DNA from: Paenibacillus xylanexedens
Lineage (GTDB): Bacteria > Bacillota > Bacilli > Paenibacillales > Paenibacillaceae
Assembly: GCF_017874615.1 (NCBI RefSeq)
Contig: NZ_JAGIKV010000021.1
Location: 79,070-143,069, forward strand
Length of the DNA: 64,000 nucleotides
Direction: 5' to 3'
The notes under the pieces were generated by a model. It ran no database searches. It saw only the letters and a program-made list of their open reading frames with translations, and had not been told where the DNA came from. Shown here one piece after another: positions 34,309 to 43,924 of this stretch (positions within the stretch are counted from its first letter, which is position 1; each line of letters begins with the position of its first letter). The translations under genes were made by a program, and so were the position numbers.

Positions 34309-35709
34309 ATGTTCCGCATTCTGTTAGCGCTCATCCTGTGTGCAGGCCCGATTCTGGGACAGGCTGGTATTACGGCATCCGCAGCGCAGGCGACGCAAGC
34401 AGTTCACATTGAAGTGAATGGTGAGCAACAATCCTGGAAGAACGCACCACTTATCATCAAAGGCTCAACGTTTGTTCCACTGCGGGATGTGGTCACATCG
34501 GTTAAAGGCACGTTGAAATGGGATAATCGCACCAAGACGGCTACCATTACCGTTGGCAGAGACAAGCTGATTCATCAGGCTGGCAGCAATTCCATTAAAG
34601 TAAACAAGGTCGATCTGGCTACAGGTGTGAATTCACGTACTGTTAACGGTACGTTGATGGTACCTGTTCGGGCCATGGCTAATGCAATCAAAGCAGACAT
34701 CAAGGTCCAACGTACAGCTACGGGGCAGATGAGTGTAAGTATGGTCACTGATCAAGTCAGCCTGCTGAACAGCGAGGTTGCCAGCGTTGATACGTATCTG
34801 CGCGAGATCAACTATCCAGGTATGGCTCTGATCGCCCGCGATGGTGAAGTACTTCTAAAGCAAGGCTACGGACTTGCCGATGAACAGACGCTGAACCGCC
34901 CGGATCAGAAGACTCGAATCGCATCGCTGAGCAAATCCTTCACGGCCGCGTCCATTCTGAGTCTGGTTGAGGATGGTAAGATTAATGTGCAAGATCCAAT
35001 CTCCAAGTATATCTCCGGTATACCAAAGGGAGATCAGATCACGCTGCATATGCTGTTATCCCAGACTTCAGGTCTGCCATCTGCATTTGGTCGGGGTGAA
35101 GGAACTTCTATGGAAGAGACTGTAGAGGAGATTCGCCACAAAACGCTGAAGTTTGAACCAGGAAGTGCCTATCTGTACAGCAACAGCGGGTATGTTTTAC
35201 TTGCATACGTCGTTGAACAGGTATCCGGTATGAGTTATGCCGATTATGTGCAGCAGACGATATTGAAACCACTTGGCATGAAAAATTCGGGAGAGGCCTC
35301 CCGTAAAGTGCACACGATTAGTGGTTTTGTTCAAGAAGATAACACATGGGTAACTGCGCCTTACTATGTGTCTCAATCCGGGTCAGGAACCATCTATTCC
35401 ACGGTGGACGATATGCTGAAATGGGATCGTGCGCTCTATACAGACAAGATTCTAAGCCAGGATACGATTGAACAGATGTATGAGCCCTACTCCGATAAAA
35501 ACTATGGCTACGCCTGGATTCTCAAAGAGAATGGCACAAATCGTACCGTCTTCCACAACGGTAGTGGTGGCGGGTTTGCCACAGCCTTTTCACGTAATCT
35601 GTCCGATGATATCACCATTATCCTGCTTGGCAACCACGCAGGTATGGACATGACTTCACTTTTGGATGAAGTTGAGGCACAGACAGCCAAAGCACTGCAA
35701 TTGCAATAA
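34309..35709 (+). CDS. secreted beta-lactamase-fold serine hydrolase with copper-amine-oxidase-like N-terminal domain
   Basis: 466 residues from the ATG. A signal peptide ends near ITASAAQA. Residues about 35-135 form the stalk domain called copper amine oxidase N-terminal-like (STFVPLRDVVTSVKGTLKWD, GTLMVPVRAMANAI), common on Paenibacillus surface proteins. A class C beta-lactamase/DD-peptidase-like domain follows with all three motifs: SLSK (SxxK, near 208), YSN (near 288) and HNG (near 413). It may act on peptidoglycan peptides or esters rather than antibiotics. The ATG has no ribosome binding site. A strong AAGGAGAGG lies 58-66 bases upstream with the frame open, but that stretch has only ATT or ATC as possible starts. 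Confidence 0.88.
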   Translation: MFRILLALILCAGPILGQAGITASAAQATQAVHIEVNGEQQSWKNAPLIIKGSTFVPLRDVVTSVKGTLKWDNRTKTATITVGRDKLIHQAGSNSIKVNKVDLATGVNSRTVNGTLMVPVRAMANAIKADIKVQRTATGQMSVSMVTDQVSLLNSEVASVDTYLREINYPGMALIARDGEVLLKQGYGLADEQTLNRPDQKTRIASLSKSFTAASILSLVEDGKINVQDPISKYISGIPKGDQITLHMLLSQTSGLPSAFGRGEGTSMEETVEEIRHKTLKFEPGSAYLYSNSGYVLLAYVVEQVSGMSYADYVQQTILKPLGMKNSGEASRKVHTISGFVQEDNTWVTAPYYVSQSGSGTIYSTVDDMLKWDRALYTDKILSQDTIEQMYEPYSDKNYGYAWILKENGTNRTVFHNGSGGGFATAFSRNLSDDITIILLGNHAGMDMTSLLDEVEAQTAKALQLQ

Positions 35710-35734
35710 TCTATAATTAATAGCTTATAATAAG

Positions 35735-35768
35735 CAAAGAGACGGTCCTTTAAAGGATCGTCTCTTTG
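35735..35768. terminator. bidirectional rho-independent terminator
   Basis: CAAAGAGACG and CGTCTCTTTG flank a GTCCTTTAAAGGAT inner repeat. It ends the hydrolase gene and the long amino-sugar operon on the minus strand. Confidence 0.85.
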
Positions 35769-35877
35769 TGTTGTATATGTTCTCATTTTAACGACTCACA
35801 CTTCCGTTTCGCTCAACCCACAATCCATCTCTTCTCCATCCTGCAAAAGGCAGATTAACTCATATTCTTATCACCGC

Positions 35878-37596
35878 CTAGGAAACATCCGCTCTTTCAT
35901 CATCTGTCTGCTTTAATGTTACAGGAAGTCTCCCCGCAAAAGGAATGCGCCCCATCAGCGCCTGAGCGACGCTATCCATGGCAAGTGGCCGGCTCTCGTA
36001 GGCCGCTACATAGACCTCGGCATCCGGAAGCGCCAGCAGATCATAGGGGCTTCGCAATGCCACAACAGCCAGCGGTTTGCCCAATTGCTGTATCCAACTA
36101 ATCAGTCTGCACTGTGGATCGCCGGAGGGGCTTCCTGCATTGTAGGTTCCCACCACAATCTGCCGAATGTCATCTGCTTCCGCTGCCTGAAGCAGACATG
36201 CGGAGCGAATGGCGACTTCCTCGGGCGTGACCGTCAGATCGACAACATCCAGACCATATATGGATAAGGCTGAGCCCAAGGTGAACGTCTGAGTCAGCTT
36301 TTCGTCGGCAATTGTCGTCACGGACGTGGCAACCGTTATGACCAGCGTGCGTTCCGGCTTCAAAGGCAGCATATTCAGCTGATCACGCACCAGTGTGATA
36401 CTGTTCTCGCTAATACGGCGGGCAACCTCTTGGTGTAATGAACTGTTGCGCTCCGACCAACTGGATAGAGCAGGAGCGTTTGATGCCTTTGGCAATGATG
36501 CATTCGATACTACACTATACACTTCATCATCACCTGCACCGCCCATTCCACTCTCCAGTAAACCACGCTTCGCCTTGTACATCAGCAAGCGATTCACCGA
36601 CTCATCAATACGGCTCTCGCTAATCCGCCCGCTCCTCACAGCTGCTAACAACAATTCAAATGCCTCTGCCTGAAGCTTAGCCGTATGGCTAATTAACACC
36701 AGATCTGCCCCGGCCTCTACCGCCATTACGGCTGCATCGACAGTGCCATAGTTCACGGCAATGGCATCCATCTCCATGCAATCTGTCACGATCATGCCCT
36801 GATAACCCAGTTCCTGGCGAAGCAGACCGCTTAATACGGTTTGCGATAGCGTTACGGGCAGCCGCTCTGGCTCCAGTGCAGGAAAATAAATATGCGCCGA
36901 CATCATGGCATCGACACCTTCGGCGATAGCGGCTCGGAATGGAATCAACTCCAGGCGCTCTACCCGTTCCCGATCATGAGTGATGATCGGGAGGTCCAGA
37001 TGGGAATCGGTATCCGTATCCCCATGCCCAGGGAAGTGCTTGGCTGTCGCTGCAATCCCAGCGTCCTGTATTCCCGCAATGGTTCTGGCTCCATATTCTG
37101 CAACGGATTGTGGAGATTCGCCAAATGATCGTACACCGATGACCGGATTGGCTGCGTTATTGTTCACATCCAATACCGGAGCAAAGTTCATGTTAATGCC
37201 CATGGACTTCAGCTCCAACCCACTGATATATGCCGCCTGATACGCATCGTCAAAGGAACCGGCAGCGGCAATAGCCATTTGTCCAGGCATCAAGGCGATC
37301 CCTTCGGTAATTCGAGCAACCATGCCGCCCTCCTGATCAATGGAGATCCAGAGCGGCACATTACCACTGCTTTTGGCAATCTGCTGTAACCCTAACGATA
37401 ACCGCTCTACCTGCTCTGGCGACTCAACGTTGCGAGCAAAGTAGATTACGCCACCGATTGGATACTTTCGGAGAAAGGGTTCCACATCGCCAGCAGCTTC
37501 GGTGCCATGAAAGCCACAAAGCAGCATTTGCCCGACTTTCTCACGCAAGGTCATCTGTTTCAGCTTCGACTTGTATGACTCTTTTTGCCTACTCAT
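35878..37596 (-). CDS. nagZ: beta-N-acetylglucosaminidase NagZ (GH3), cytoplasmic form
   Basis: Removes beta-linked GlcNAc from muropeptide-derived saccharides. 572 residues from the ATG at 37596 (MSRQKESYK), behind CGGAGGGAGGTATGAA. The GH3 barrel carries the NagZ hallmark KHFPGHGDTDTDSHLDLP, whose Asp-His pair supplies acid/base catalysis, and the nucleophile aspartate in IVTDCMEMDAI. SIDQEGGMVARI is near the start. A C-terminal alpha/beta domain follows, as in Bacillus NagZ (YbbD). Unlike the secreted Bacillus enzyme there is no signal peptide. It is the last gene of the seven-gene importer operon, directly after namZ. Confidence 0.92.
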   Translation of the reverse strand: MSRQKESYKSKLKQMTLREKVGQMLLCGFHGTEAAGDVEPFLRKYPIGGVIYFARNVESPEQVERLSLGLQQIAKSSGNVPLWISIDQEGGMVARITEGIALMPGQMAIAAAGSFDDAYQAAYISGLELKSMGINMNFAPVLDVNNNAANPVIGVRSFGESPQSVAEYGARTIAGIQDAGIAATAKHFPGHGDTDTDSHLDLPIITHDRERVERLELIPFRAAIAEGVDAMMSAHIYFPALEPERLPVTLSQTVLSGLLRQELGYQGMIVTDCMEMDAIAVNYGTVDAAVMAVEAGADLVLISHTAKLQAEAFELLLAAVRSGRISESRIDESVNRLLMYKAKRGLLESGMGGAGDDEVYSVVSNASLPKASNAPALSSWSERNSSLHQEVARRISENSITLVRDQLNMLPLKPERTLVITVATSVTTIADEKLTQTFTLGSALSIYGLDVVDLTVTPEEVAIRSACLLQAAEADDIRQIVVGTYNAGSPSGDPQCRLISWIQQLGKPLAVVALRSPYDLLALPDAEVYVAAYESRPLAMDSVAQALMGRIPFAGRLPVTLKQTDDERADVS

Positions 37597-37627
37597 TTCA
37601 TACCTCCCTCCGATAACAAACATCCGT

Positions 37628-38824
37628 TCATTCATATAACAAAAACGGCTTTCGCCGCTCCTTCCATTCCGCTGCCTGTACATTCCACGCTTCGATTAAA
37701 CGAATGAATTCCGCGCGGTCATGAATCGTTTCCCTGACTTCCTTCCCCCCTGCCAGCAGGTCGATAAAGTACCTTGAACCCGGCTCTGGTGGCTCCAGCC
37801 AGCGGAATTGCTCCGGATAGAGTGACACCAGTTCATGCAAAAGCACTAACCCTGTCTCTACCGCCCGAAATTTCCTGCTGTCCGTTACAAAAATCCTTAC
37901 GCCACCACACAGCTCACCTGCGTGTTTGGAGAATGTTGGGGACATGTACACTGGATGCACATGTACACCTTCCAGCTTGTATTCCCGAAATCGTTCCGCC
38001 AAACGCTCACCCTCAACCCAGGGGGCTCCAATCCACTCGAATGGGCGGGTCGTGCCCCTGCCCTCCGATACATTAGTGCCTTCGAACAGGCACGTACCCG
38101 CATATACCCGCACACTGTCCAGCGTGGGCATATTGGGAGAGGGTAACATCCAGGGAAGCCTACAATCCGCATACTCCATGGAACGCTGCCATCCTTCCAT
38201 GGCAACCACGTCCAATTCACAAGGTACATCCATCTCGCTGTTGACCATCAGGGCGAGTTCACCTACCGTCAATCCGGTACGTACAGGTACACGCCAAGCG
38301 CCAACGAGTGATTCATACCCTGCGTTCAGCACACCGCCTTCCACAACGTTTCCACCCAGCGGATTGGGACGGTCCAGAATCAGCATACGTTTGCCTGCTC
38401 CAGCACAGGCATCCATCATATGGAACAAGGTTGAGGCATACGTGTAATAACGGATGCCCACATCCTGAATGTCGAACAGCACCGTATCCACTCCAGCCAG
38501 CATTGCAGGCGTAGGTTTCTTGTAATCTCCATACAGGCTGAACACCGGAATGTCCAGACGTGGATGAAGCATGTCTCCGAATCTGACACCCGCCTGAAGC
38601 TCTCCATAAAGTCCGTGCTCACAGGCATAGAGCGCTGTAAGCTCGGTATTAGCCAGTCCGGCGCACACATCTATTGTCGATACGAAATCCGCTGTAATAC
38701 CAGTCGGGTTTGTAATTAGACCGATTCGGTTACCCGTTATCCATGGATGCGATAACCCTCTGGACAGAAGATCAACTCCTGTTTTCACAGCCGGGATCTG
38801 CTCGGTCCCATTCAACTGACCCAT
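37628..38824 (-). CDS. namZ: exo-beta-N-acetylmuramidase NamZ (DUF1343, GH171), cytoplasmic form
   Basis: Homologue of Bacillus YbbC/NamZ, which releases MurNAc from the non-reducing end of peptide-free peptidoglycan chains. 398 residues. Conserved blocks are GNRIGLITNPTG, ALYACEHGLYGELQAG, SLYGDYKKPT, VLFDIQDVGIRYYTYASTL, DRPNPLGGNVVEGG, WMLPSPNMPTLDS and TNVSEGRGTTRPFEW. No signal peptide is present, whereas the Bacillus enzyme is exported. The ATG at 38824 shares the ATGA overlap with the preceding membrane-protein stop and follows CAGGGGAATGTGTG; GTG at 38827 is an alternative. Its place between a sugar importer and NagZ points to intracellular cleavage of an imported MurNAc-containing saccharide. 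Confidence 0.92.
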   Translation of the reverse strand: MGQLNGTEQIPAVKTGVDLLSRGLSHPWITGNRIGLITNPTGITADFVSTIDVCAGLANTELTALYACEHGLYGELQAGVRFGDMLHPRLDIPVFSLYGDYKKPTPAMLAGVDTVLFDIQDVGIRYYTYASTLFHMMDACAGAGKRMLILDRPNPLGGNVVEGGVLNAGYESLVGAWRVPVRTGLTVGELALMVNSEMDVPCELDVVAMEGWQRSMEYADCRLPWMLPSPNMPTLDSVRVYAGTCLFEGTNVSEGRGTTRPFEWIGAPWVEGERLAERFREYKLEGVHVHPVYMSPTFSKHAGELCGGVRIFVTDSRKFRAVETGLVLLHELVSLYPEQFRWLEPPEPGSRYFIDLLAGGKEVRETIHDRAEFIRLIEAWNVQAAEWKERRKPFLLYE

Positions 38825-39534
38825 CACACATTCCCCTGGCTGACCCAGCCTGTATGCTGGTGATCATTACCGCCTGTTACGACAGGCTCTTCTTCAGGCT
38901 CCAGCACATTAAGAGCAACCTTATGCTGATAGATGGCAAACATCCCTCCAAACAACGCTCCGAAACCAACGACAGTCAGCATCAGCAGAGCCGTCAGGCA
39001 CATGGCCTGAAAACAAGCGCCCATCGTGTACCCCGGGTGACGGAAAAACAGCTTTACACTTTCCCCCATCGCCTGAACGATGCCCATGTTTTTTTGTAAA
39101 ACAAGCTGCCAGGTATAGAACTGTGACATCAGCGCCATGAGAACAAAGAATGTCTGGAATGCACCCACTGCTGTACCTGTAATTCCACCCTGTCCACCGT
39201 AATACCACCAGGTTGACCATAGAATGAAGCCAAGCACCGCGAAAAGCACACCCACCGATCCTCCCGGGATTATTCCCTTCAATGTTCCGACCCAGATATC
39301 CTTAAGTCCATTGCGCCGTTCCTTACGTTCCAATCTGTTATGCACGGCATAACAAACCCCGAACAGCATGGGCATATACATCAAGGCCAGTAGCAGCACC
39401 GCGATCGGCAACGGAGCAAACATCAGAATGGGAACCAATATGATGGAGCTAAAGACACTGTACAAGGCCACCGGAATAATATCCCGATAGATTTCCGCGC
39501 CAGACTTGATCAATACTTCACTCAGCTTACGCAT
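38824..39534 (-). CDS. DUF624 (YesL-like) membrane protein of the amino-sugar operon
   Basis: Membrane protein of 236 residues from the ATG at 39534 (MRKLSEVLIK), behind GGGGAGAATGAAA; an ATG two codons earlier is possible. Five or six hydrophobic segments are visible (ALYSVFSSIILVPILMF, PIAVLLLALMYMPMLFGVCY, GGSVGVLFAVLGFILWSTWW, AFQTFFVLMALMSQFY, AMCLTALLMLTVVGFGALFG). YesL/DUF624 proteins are regularly found within sugar ABC transporter operons of Bacillus and Paenibacillus; their role is unknown, perhaps supporting the permease. It lies between the ATPase and namZ and is translationally coupled to namZ. Confidence 0.75.
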   Translation of the reverse strand: MRKLSEVLIKSGAEIYRDIIPVALYSVFSSIILVPILMFAPLPIAVLLLALMYMPMLFGVCYAVHNRLERKERRNGLKDIWVGTLKGIIPGGSVGVLFAVLGFILWSTWWYYGGQGGITGTAVGAFQTFFVLMALMSQFYTWQLVLQKNMGIVQAMGESVKLFFRHPGYTMGACFQAMCLTALLMLTVVGFGALFGGMFAIYQHKVALNVLEPEEEPVVTGGNDHQHTGWVSQGNV

Positions 39535-39582
39535 TTTCATTCTCCCCTTTCTCACCGTTCCTTCTTCACCAGGCATCGTCTC

Positions 39583-40692
39583 TTACTCACGTCCGATCGC
39601 AAGCTCCGTCTCTGGATCGAAAAATTGCGCCTTACGCAGGTCCAGTACAAAATTTTTGTCCATACCTACATAAGCATGTGTTTCCGGGTGGACCTTGGCC
39701 GTAACAGTACGGGCACCGGAATGGAAATATACCAAATTCTCGGAGCCCAGATGTTCTACAACCTGAACCCGCGCCTGCAGCATGTGGTCTGTCGGGATAT
39801 TCGGAGCGACATCATCACCAAAAATATGCTCTGGACGCAGACCCATAATCACCGGCTTGCCTTGATGACTCTGAAGACGAGCGAGTAGATCTTCTGGCAA
39901 GGTGAATGATGCACCGTCCACGACAACCTGCGTGCCTTCAATCCGGGCATCGATGAAGTTCATCGCCGGGGAACCGATAAATCCGGCAACAAACATATTC
40001 CGCGGACTCGCATACAATTCTTTCGGTGAAGCCACCTGCTGAATGTCTCCATGATTCATGACCACGATGCGTTCCCCAAGTGTCATGGCTTCTACCTGAT
40101 CATGCGTCACGTACACAATCGTGGCACCGAGACGTTTATGCAGCTCACCCAACTCCACCCGCATCTGTACCCGCAACTTGGCATCCAGATTGGACAATGG
40201 TTCGTCGAATAAAAACACCTGCGGATCACGGACGATCGCCCGTCCCACCGCAACACGCTGGCGCTGACCACCAGACAGCTCGCGTGGTTTGCGCTCCAGC
40301 ATCGCTTCCAGTCCCAGAATGGAGGCCGCATTCTGCACCTGTTCATCAATATAGGACTTTGGCTTTTTCAGATTTTTCAGGCCAAAGGACAGATTTTCAC
40401 GGATGGTCATATGCGGGTACAGTGCATAATCCTGAAACACCATCGCGATATCCCGATCCTTCGGATGCAGATCGTTAACAAGCCGGTCACCGATCACAAT
40501 ATCGCCGCTCGTTTGCTTTTCAAGTCCGGCAATCATCCGCAATGACGTTGTCTTGCCACAGCCCGAAGGACCCACAAACACTACGAATTCCTTATCTTCT
40601 ATAACAAAGTCCGAGCCGGCCACAGCCGTGAACGTTCCTTTATGATCGTCTTTGAATTCTTTGCGCACTTGGCGAAACTCCACGCGTGCCAT
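39583..40692 (-). CDS. ABC transporter ATPase of the MsmX/UgpC family
   Basis: Nucleotide-binding subunit for sugar import (369 residues). Walker A is FVGPSGCGKTTSLRMIAG, the signature motif is LSGGQRQRVAVGRA and Walker B is VFLFDEPLSNLD, with the switch histidine in YVTHD. The C-terminal TOBE/OB regulatory region (about 240-369, MGLRPEHIFGDD) is typical of MalK/UgpC. In Bacillus most sugar importers share one unlinked ATPase (MsmX). Here a dedicated ATPase lies within the operon, which supports a self-contained importer. The start follows AAGGGGGATCTACCT. Confidence 0.93.
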   Translation of the reverse strand: MARVEFRQVRKEFKDDHKGTFTAVAGSDFVIEDKEFVVFVGPSGCGKTTSLRMIAGLEKQTSGDIVIGDRLVNDLHPKDRDIAMVFQDYALYPHMTIRENLSFGLKNLKKPKSYIDEQVQNAASILGLEAMLERKPRELSGGQRQRVAVGRAIVRDPQVFLFDEPLSNLDAKLRVQMRVELGELHKRLGATIVYVTHDQVEAMTLGERIVVMNHGDIQQVASPKELYASPRNMFVAGFIGSPAMNFIDARIEGTQVVVDGASFTLPEDLLARLQSHQGKPVIMGLRPEHIFGDDVAPNIPTDHMLQARVQVVEHLGSENLVYFHSGARTVTAKVHPETHAYVGMDKNFVLDLRKAQFFDPETELAIGRE

Positions 40693-40735
40693 AGGTAGAT
40701 CCCCCTTTACGTTGTCGCTTGTCCTGAACTAACAG

Positions 40736-41578
40736 TTAACCTTTAACTGCACCGATCGTAATGCCCTGCAGGAAATAACGTTGCAGTGAGAAAAACAGAA
40801 TGATCATGGGCAGCGCACCTATTGTTGCCCCTGCCATCATCGCGCCGAAGTCCGTTGATTCGGCAAATACAAACGAGGCCAGCCCCACCTGAATGGTACG
40901 CATCTCGTTGGAATTGGTAATGAGGAACGGCCAGAAGAATTCGTTCCACGAAGCTACAAACGTGAATATCGCCAGCACCGCGATTCCCGGCTTTGCCATC
41001 GGCAGAATGACTTTCCAGAAGATGCCGAATTCACTACATGCATCGATACGTGCCGCATGTATCAGCGATGTGGGCAGCGTAGACATGAACTGTTTCATCA
41101 AGAATATGTTGCCCACACTAACGGCAGCAGGCAGAATAATGGCCGTATACGTATCCCCTAGGTCAAACACGTTGACCATCAGAATGTACAAAGGAATCAG
41201 TGTCACCTGCGCCGGGATCATCATGGTCCCAAGCAAAGTCCAGAATACCGCCTGACTACCCGGAAACTTCAGTTTGGCGAACGCATATCCCGCCAGGGAG
41301 GCGAAGAATACATTTGTTACGGTCAGAATGATCGAGATGAGCAGCGAATTGTATAACCAGCGCCAGGCATCAGTTTTGGCAAAAAAGCGCTCATATGGTG
41401 ATAAGGACAGCTGCTCCGGGATCATCTGCGGTTTGAAGGAAGCCGACATCGCGCTATCCTGCACCGAACCGACCAGCATCCAGTACATCGGAATGACCGT
41501 CACCAGCGCCCAGACCACCAACAGAATGGATGCAACAACGAGCAGGATCTTTTTCTGTGTTGATTTCATGGATTTCAT
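40736..41578 (-). CDS. carbohydrate ABC transporter permease (MalG type)
   Basis: Inner-membrane permease of 280 residues with six predicted helices and the EAA loop for ATPase docking (IHAARIDACSEFGIFWKVILP). The N-terminal helix (LLVVASILLVVWALVTVIPM) and YERFFAKTDAWRWLYNSLLI are typical of the MalG/CUT1 class. The ORF starts just behind CGGGGGTGA, 14 bases after the first permease, so the two subunits are translated together. It forms the heterodimeric channel with the MalF-type partner. Confidence 0.93.
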   Translation of the reverse strand: MKSMKSTQKKILLVVASILLVVWALVTVIPMYWMLVGSVQDSAMSASFKPQMIPEQLSLSPYERFFAKTDAWRWLYNSLLISIILTVTNVFFASLAGYAFAKLKFPGSQAVFWTLLGTMMIPAQVTLIPLYILMVNVFDLGDTYTAIILPAAVSVGNIFLMKQFMSTLPTSLIHAARIDACSEFGIFWKVILPMAKPGIAVLAIFTFVASWNEFFWPFLITNSNEMRTIQVGLASFVFAESTDFGAMMAGATIGALPMIILFFSLQRYFLQGITIGAVKG

Positions 41579-41592
41579 TCACCCCCGGATGC

Positions 41593-42516
41593 TTAATACT
41601 CAATATCGCTGGAGAAATATTTGAACTGTATGACGGAGATGACAATGATGATAATCGCCAGTACAAATGACTGAGCCGAAGCCAATCCGAACTCATAGAA
41701 CTTGAATGCCGTCTCATAGATCAGATAAGCGATTGTAGTTGTCGCAAAGTTTGGTCCACCCTGTGTCATCAGATATACCGAGATGAACACCTGGAAAGAC
41801 GTGATCACACCTGTAACGAGCAGATACAGCGTCGTTGGTTTGAGCAGCGGCCATGTAATCTTGCTGAACTGGGTCCAGCCGCTGGCATGATCAATATCCG
41901 CCGCCTCGTACAGCGATTTCGGAATACCACCCATGGCTGCCAGATACAGAATAATGCCCGCTCCGTGCGATCCAAGCCAGTTCATCAGAATGAGGGAAAA
42001 GAGTGCCGTTCCCGACTGGCCCAGCCAGATTACCGGGTCAAGGCCGAACAGACCGAGGAAACGGTTGAGCAGTCCCGAATCTGTCGGGTCAAAGATCGCC
42101 AACCATACAATGGAGATGGTCACCCCGGAGGCTACCGCAGGCAGATACATGGTAGCTTTGAAAAATGTCTGCCATTTGCTTTTCATCTGATAGATGAAAT
42201 AGGACAGTACAAATGTAATGAGAATATTGACCGGGACTGTGCCTACGGTGAAGATGACTGTATTTTTAATCGACTTCCAGAATGTCTCATCCTTCACCAA
42301 ACGCTCGTAGTTATCCAATCCAACCCACGTCGAGTTCATAATATTGTATTTCTGGAAGCTCATCACAAGAGCCGTCAGAACGGGATACAGTGTGAAAATG
42401 AGAAACAGCAGGACAGGCGCCAAAATAAACAAATACGCCCACCCGTAGTCTCGCCAAAACCGGGCAACCCGGGAAGTCCGGGGCACTGACGATTTTGGCG
42501 CAAGGGCGGTCTGCAT
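41593..42516 (-). CDS. carbohydrate ABC transporter permease (MalF type)
   Basis: Permease of 307 residues with an N-terminal helix (WAYLFILAPVLLFLIFTLYP), the conserved GLDNYERLVKDETFWKSIKN region and the EAA loop (YEAADIDHASGWTQFSKITWP). CUT1 class, which imports di- and oligosaccharides rather than monosaccharides, and that suits a MurNAc-GlcNAc substrate. The start follows AGGAGAGGAGGATTCGCC. It lies 55 bases after the binding-protein gene. Confidence 0.93.
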   Translation of the reverse strand: MQTALAPKSSVPRTSRVARFWRDYGWAYLFILAPVLLFLIFTLYPVLTALVMSFQKYNIMNSTWVGLDNYERLVKDETFWKSIKNTVIFTVGTVPVNILITFVLSYFIYQMKSKWQTFFKATMYLPAVASGVTISIVWLAIFDPTDSGLLNRFLGLFGLDPVIWLGQSGTALFSLILMNWLGSHGAGIILYLAAMGGIPKSLYEAADIDHASGWTQFSKITWPLLKPTTLYLLVTGVITSFQVFISVYLMTQGGPNFATTTIAYLIYETAFKFYEFGLASAQSFVLAIIIIVISVIQFKYFSSDIEY

Positions 42517-42571
42517 GGCGAATCCTCCTCTCCTAATCAGTGTGGTTTTACGTTATGTTTGATTGTCCGAG

Positions 42572-43924
42572 TTATTGTCCAAACATCTGCTGGCCTTTGC
42601 TCTTGAAGTCTTCTGCGATCTGCTCCGGTGATTTTTCTCCCGAGAACAGCGCCTGGATGTTTGGCTTCACAACCTGTTCCTTGAATTGTTTTTGCTGGGA
42701 TGCTTTGTCGATATCCAGTTCAAGTACAACCGGCATCGCGATATTCTCTGCCATGACTTTTGCAGCAGCCAGATTATCCGGTTGACCAAGCTCTTTTCCT
42801 TTAAACAGATCCACCTGGGACTGTCTTACGAATGGAAGCGCCAGTTCATTGGCCGAGTTCCCTGCTTTGGCACCACTAAGCGCCTCCATCACCAGGAACG
42901 TATTTTTGGCATGCTGTTCGCCCTTGTCCTTTTTCTGTTTGAAGGCTACATACCCTTCGCCGCCCATCGTTGTGGCAGCAGGTTGATCATCATTATGTGG
43001 TACAGGCAGCAGGACAAAATCAATCTTCTCTCCCTGCACCTTGCCATCATCGATGTCCTTGTTGCGGTTCTGAATCATCACATCATAATAAGGAATCGCT
43101 TTGGAAATAATCGCCGTTTCCCCCGCGTAGAACATATCCGTCCGTTTCGCTGGAGCGAGAGCCGCCGTTTCCTTCGGCATATACCCTTGATCCATCAGGT
43201 TTTTGATAAAAGAGAGGGTATCCAGAATGCGACCATCATTCCATTGGAACGTGCCGTCTTTATCAAGAACATCGATCATCCCGTTGTTACGAGACAGCAT
43301 TTCAATGAAGTCAAGCGAGGTTCCGTCGGTAACCAGTGCATATTGCTTGGCCCCGCCATCCAGCGTTTTGGTCAGCTTGGCAGCAGCATCGTTGAATTCG
43401 GACCAGGTCCAGCCATTTTGTTGAATGGACTTCCAATCAATGCCCGCTTCCTCCAGAATGCGTTTGTTACCACCCCAAGCCCATTGGAATTGATACAAAG
43501 GCAGTCCATACTGTTTCCCCTGAATCTGGCCTAAATCAAGCGTACCTGGCAGGTAGTCGTCCTTGATCTCAGGTGTCAGGTAGCTGTCCAGCTCAAGTGC
43601 CAATCCCGTATTCACATATGTGCCGTCTACGCTATGAAAGTAAAGATCCGGCGGGTTACCTGCGTTCAGAGCGACATCGAATTTTTTGGGCCCTTCCGCC
43701 CAGGAAAGCATTTCCGTCTTCACGGTAATGTTCGGGTGTTCTTTATTGAAATCAGAGATTAGACCCTTCAGTTCATCTTCATATGTGCCATGTACAGGAT
43801 AGGTCCATACCGTTACCGTATCATCGGCATTCGGGTCATCCGGAGCAGCACCTCCGCTATTCCCACAGGCAGTAACCCAGACCATCATCAACAACATCGT
43901 CCATACCAGACCCTTCTTTTTCAT
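42572..43924 (-). CDS. sugar-binding lipoprotein of the ABC importer
   Basis: Extracellular solute-binding protein of family 1 (450 residues), first gene of the operon. The lipoprotein signal ends MVWVTACGNS, giving a lipidated cysteine near residue 20. The fold signatures are TVWTYPVHGTYEDELKGLIS, WAEGPKKFDVALNAGNPPDL, GLPLYQFQWAWGGNKRIL and GETAIISKAIPYYD. The ATG at 43924 follows AAGGAGATGAAGGG. The ligand is not proven. From the operon (NamZ, NagZ, and MurQ, kinase and AnmK across the divergent promoter), MurNAc-GlcNAc or a related cell-wall saccharide is the best guess. Confidence 0.92.
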   Translation of the reverse strand: MKKKGLVWTMLLMMVWVTACGNSGGAAPDDPNADDTVTVWTYPVHGTYEDELKGLISDFNKEHPNITVKTEMLSWAEGPKKFDVALNAGNPPDLYFHSVDGTYVNTGLALELDSYLTPEIKDDYLPGTLDLGQIQGKQYGLPLYQFQWAWGGNKRILEEAGIDWKSIQQNGWTWSEFNDAAAKLTKTLDGGAKQYALVTDGTSLDFIEMLSRNNGMIDVLDKDGTFQWNDGRILDTLSFIKNLMDQGYMPKETAALAPAKRTDMFYAGETAIISKAIPYYDVMIQNRNKDIDDGKVQGEKIDFVLLPVPHNDDQPAATTMGGEGYVAFKQKKDKGEQHAKNTFLVMEALSGAKAGNSANELALPFVRQSQVDLFKGKELGQPDNLAAAKVMAENIAMPVVLELDIDKASQQKQFKEQVVKPNIQALFSGEKSPEQIAEDFKSKGQQMFGQ

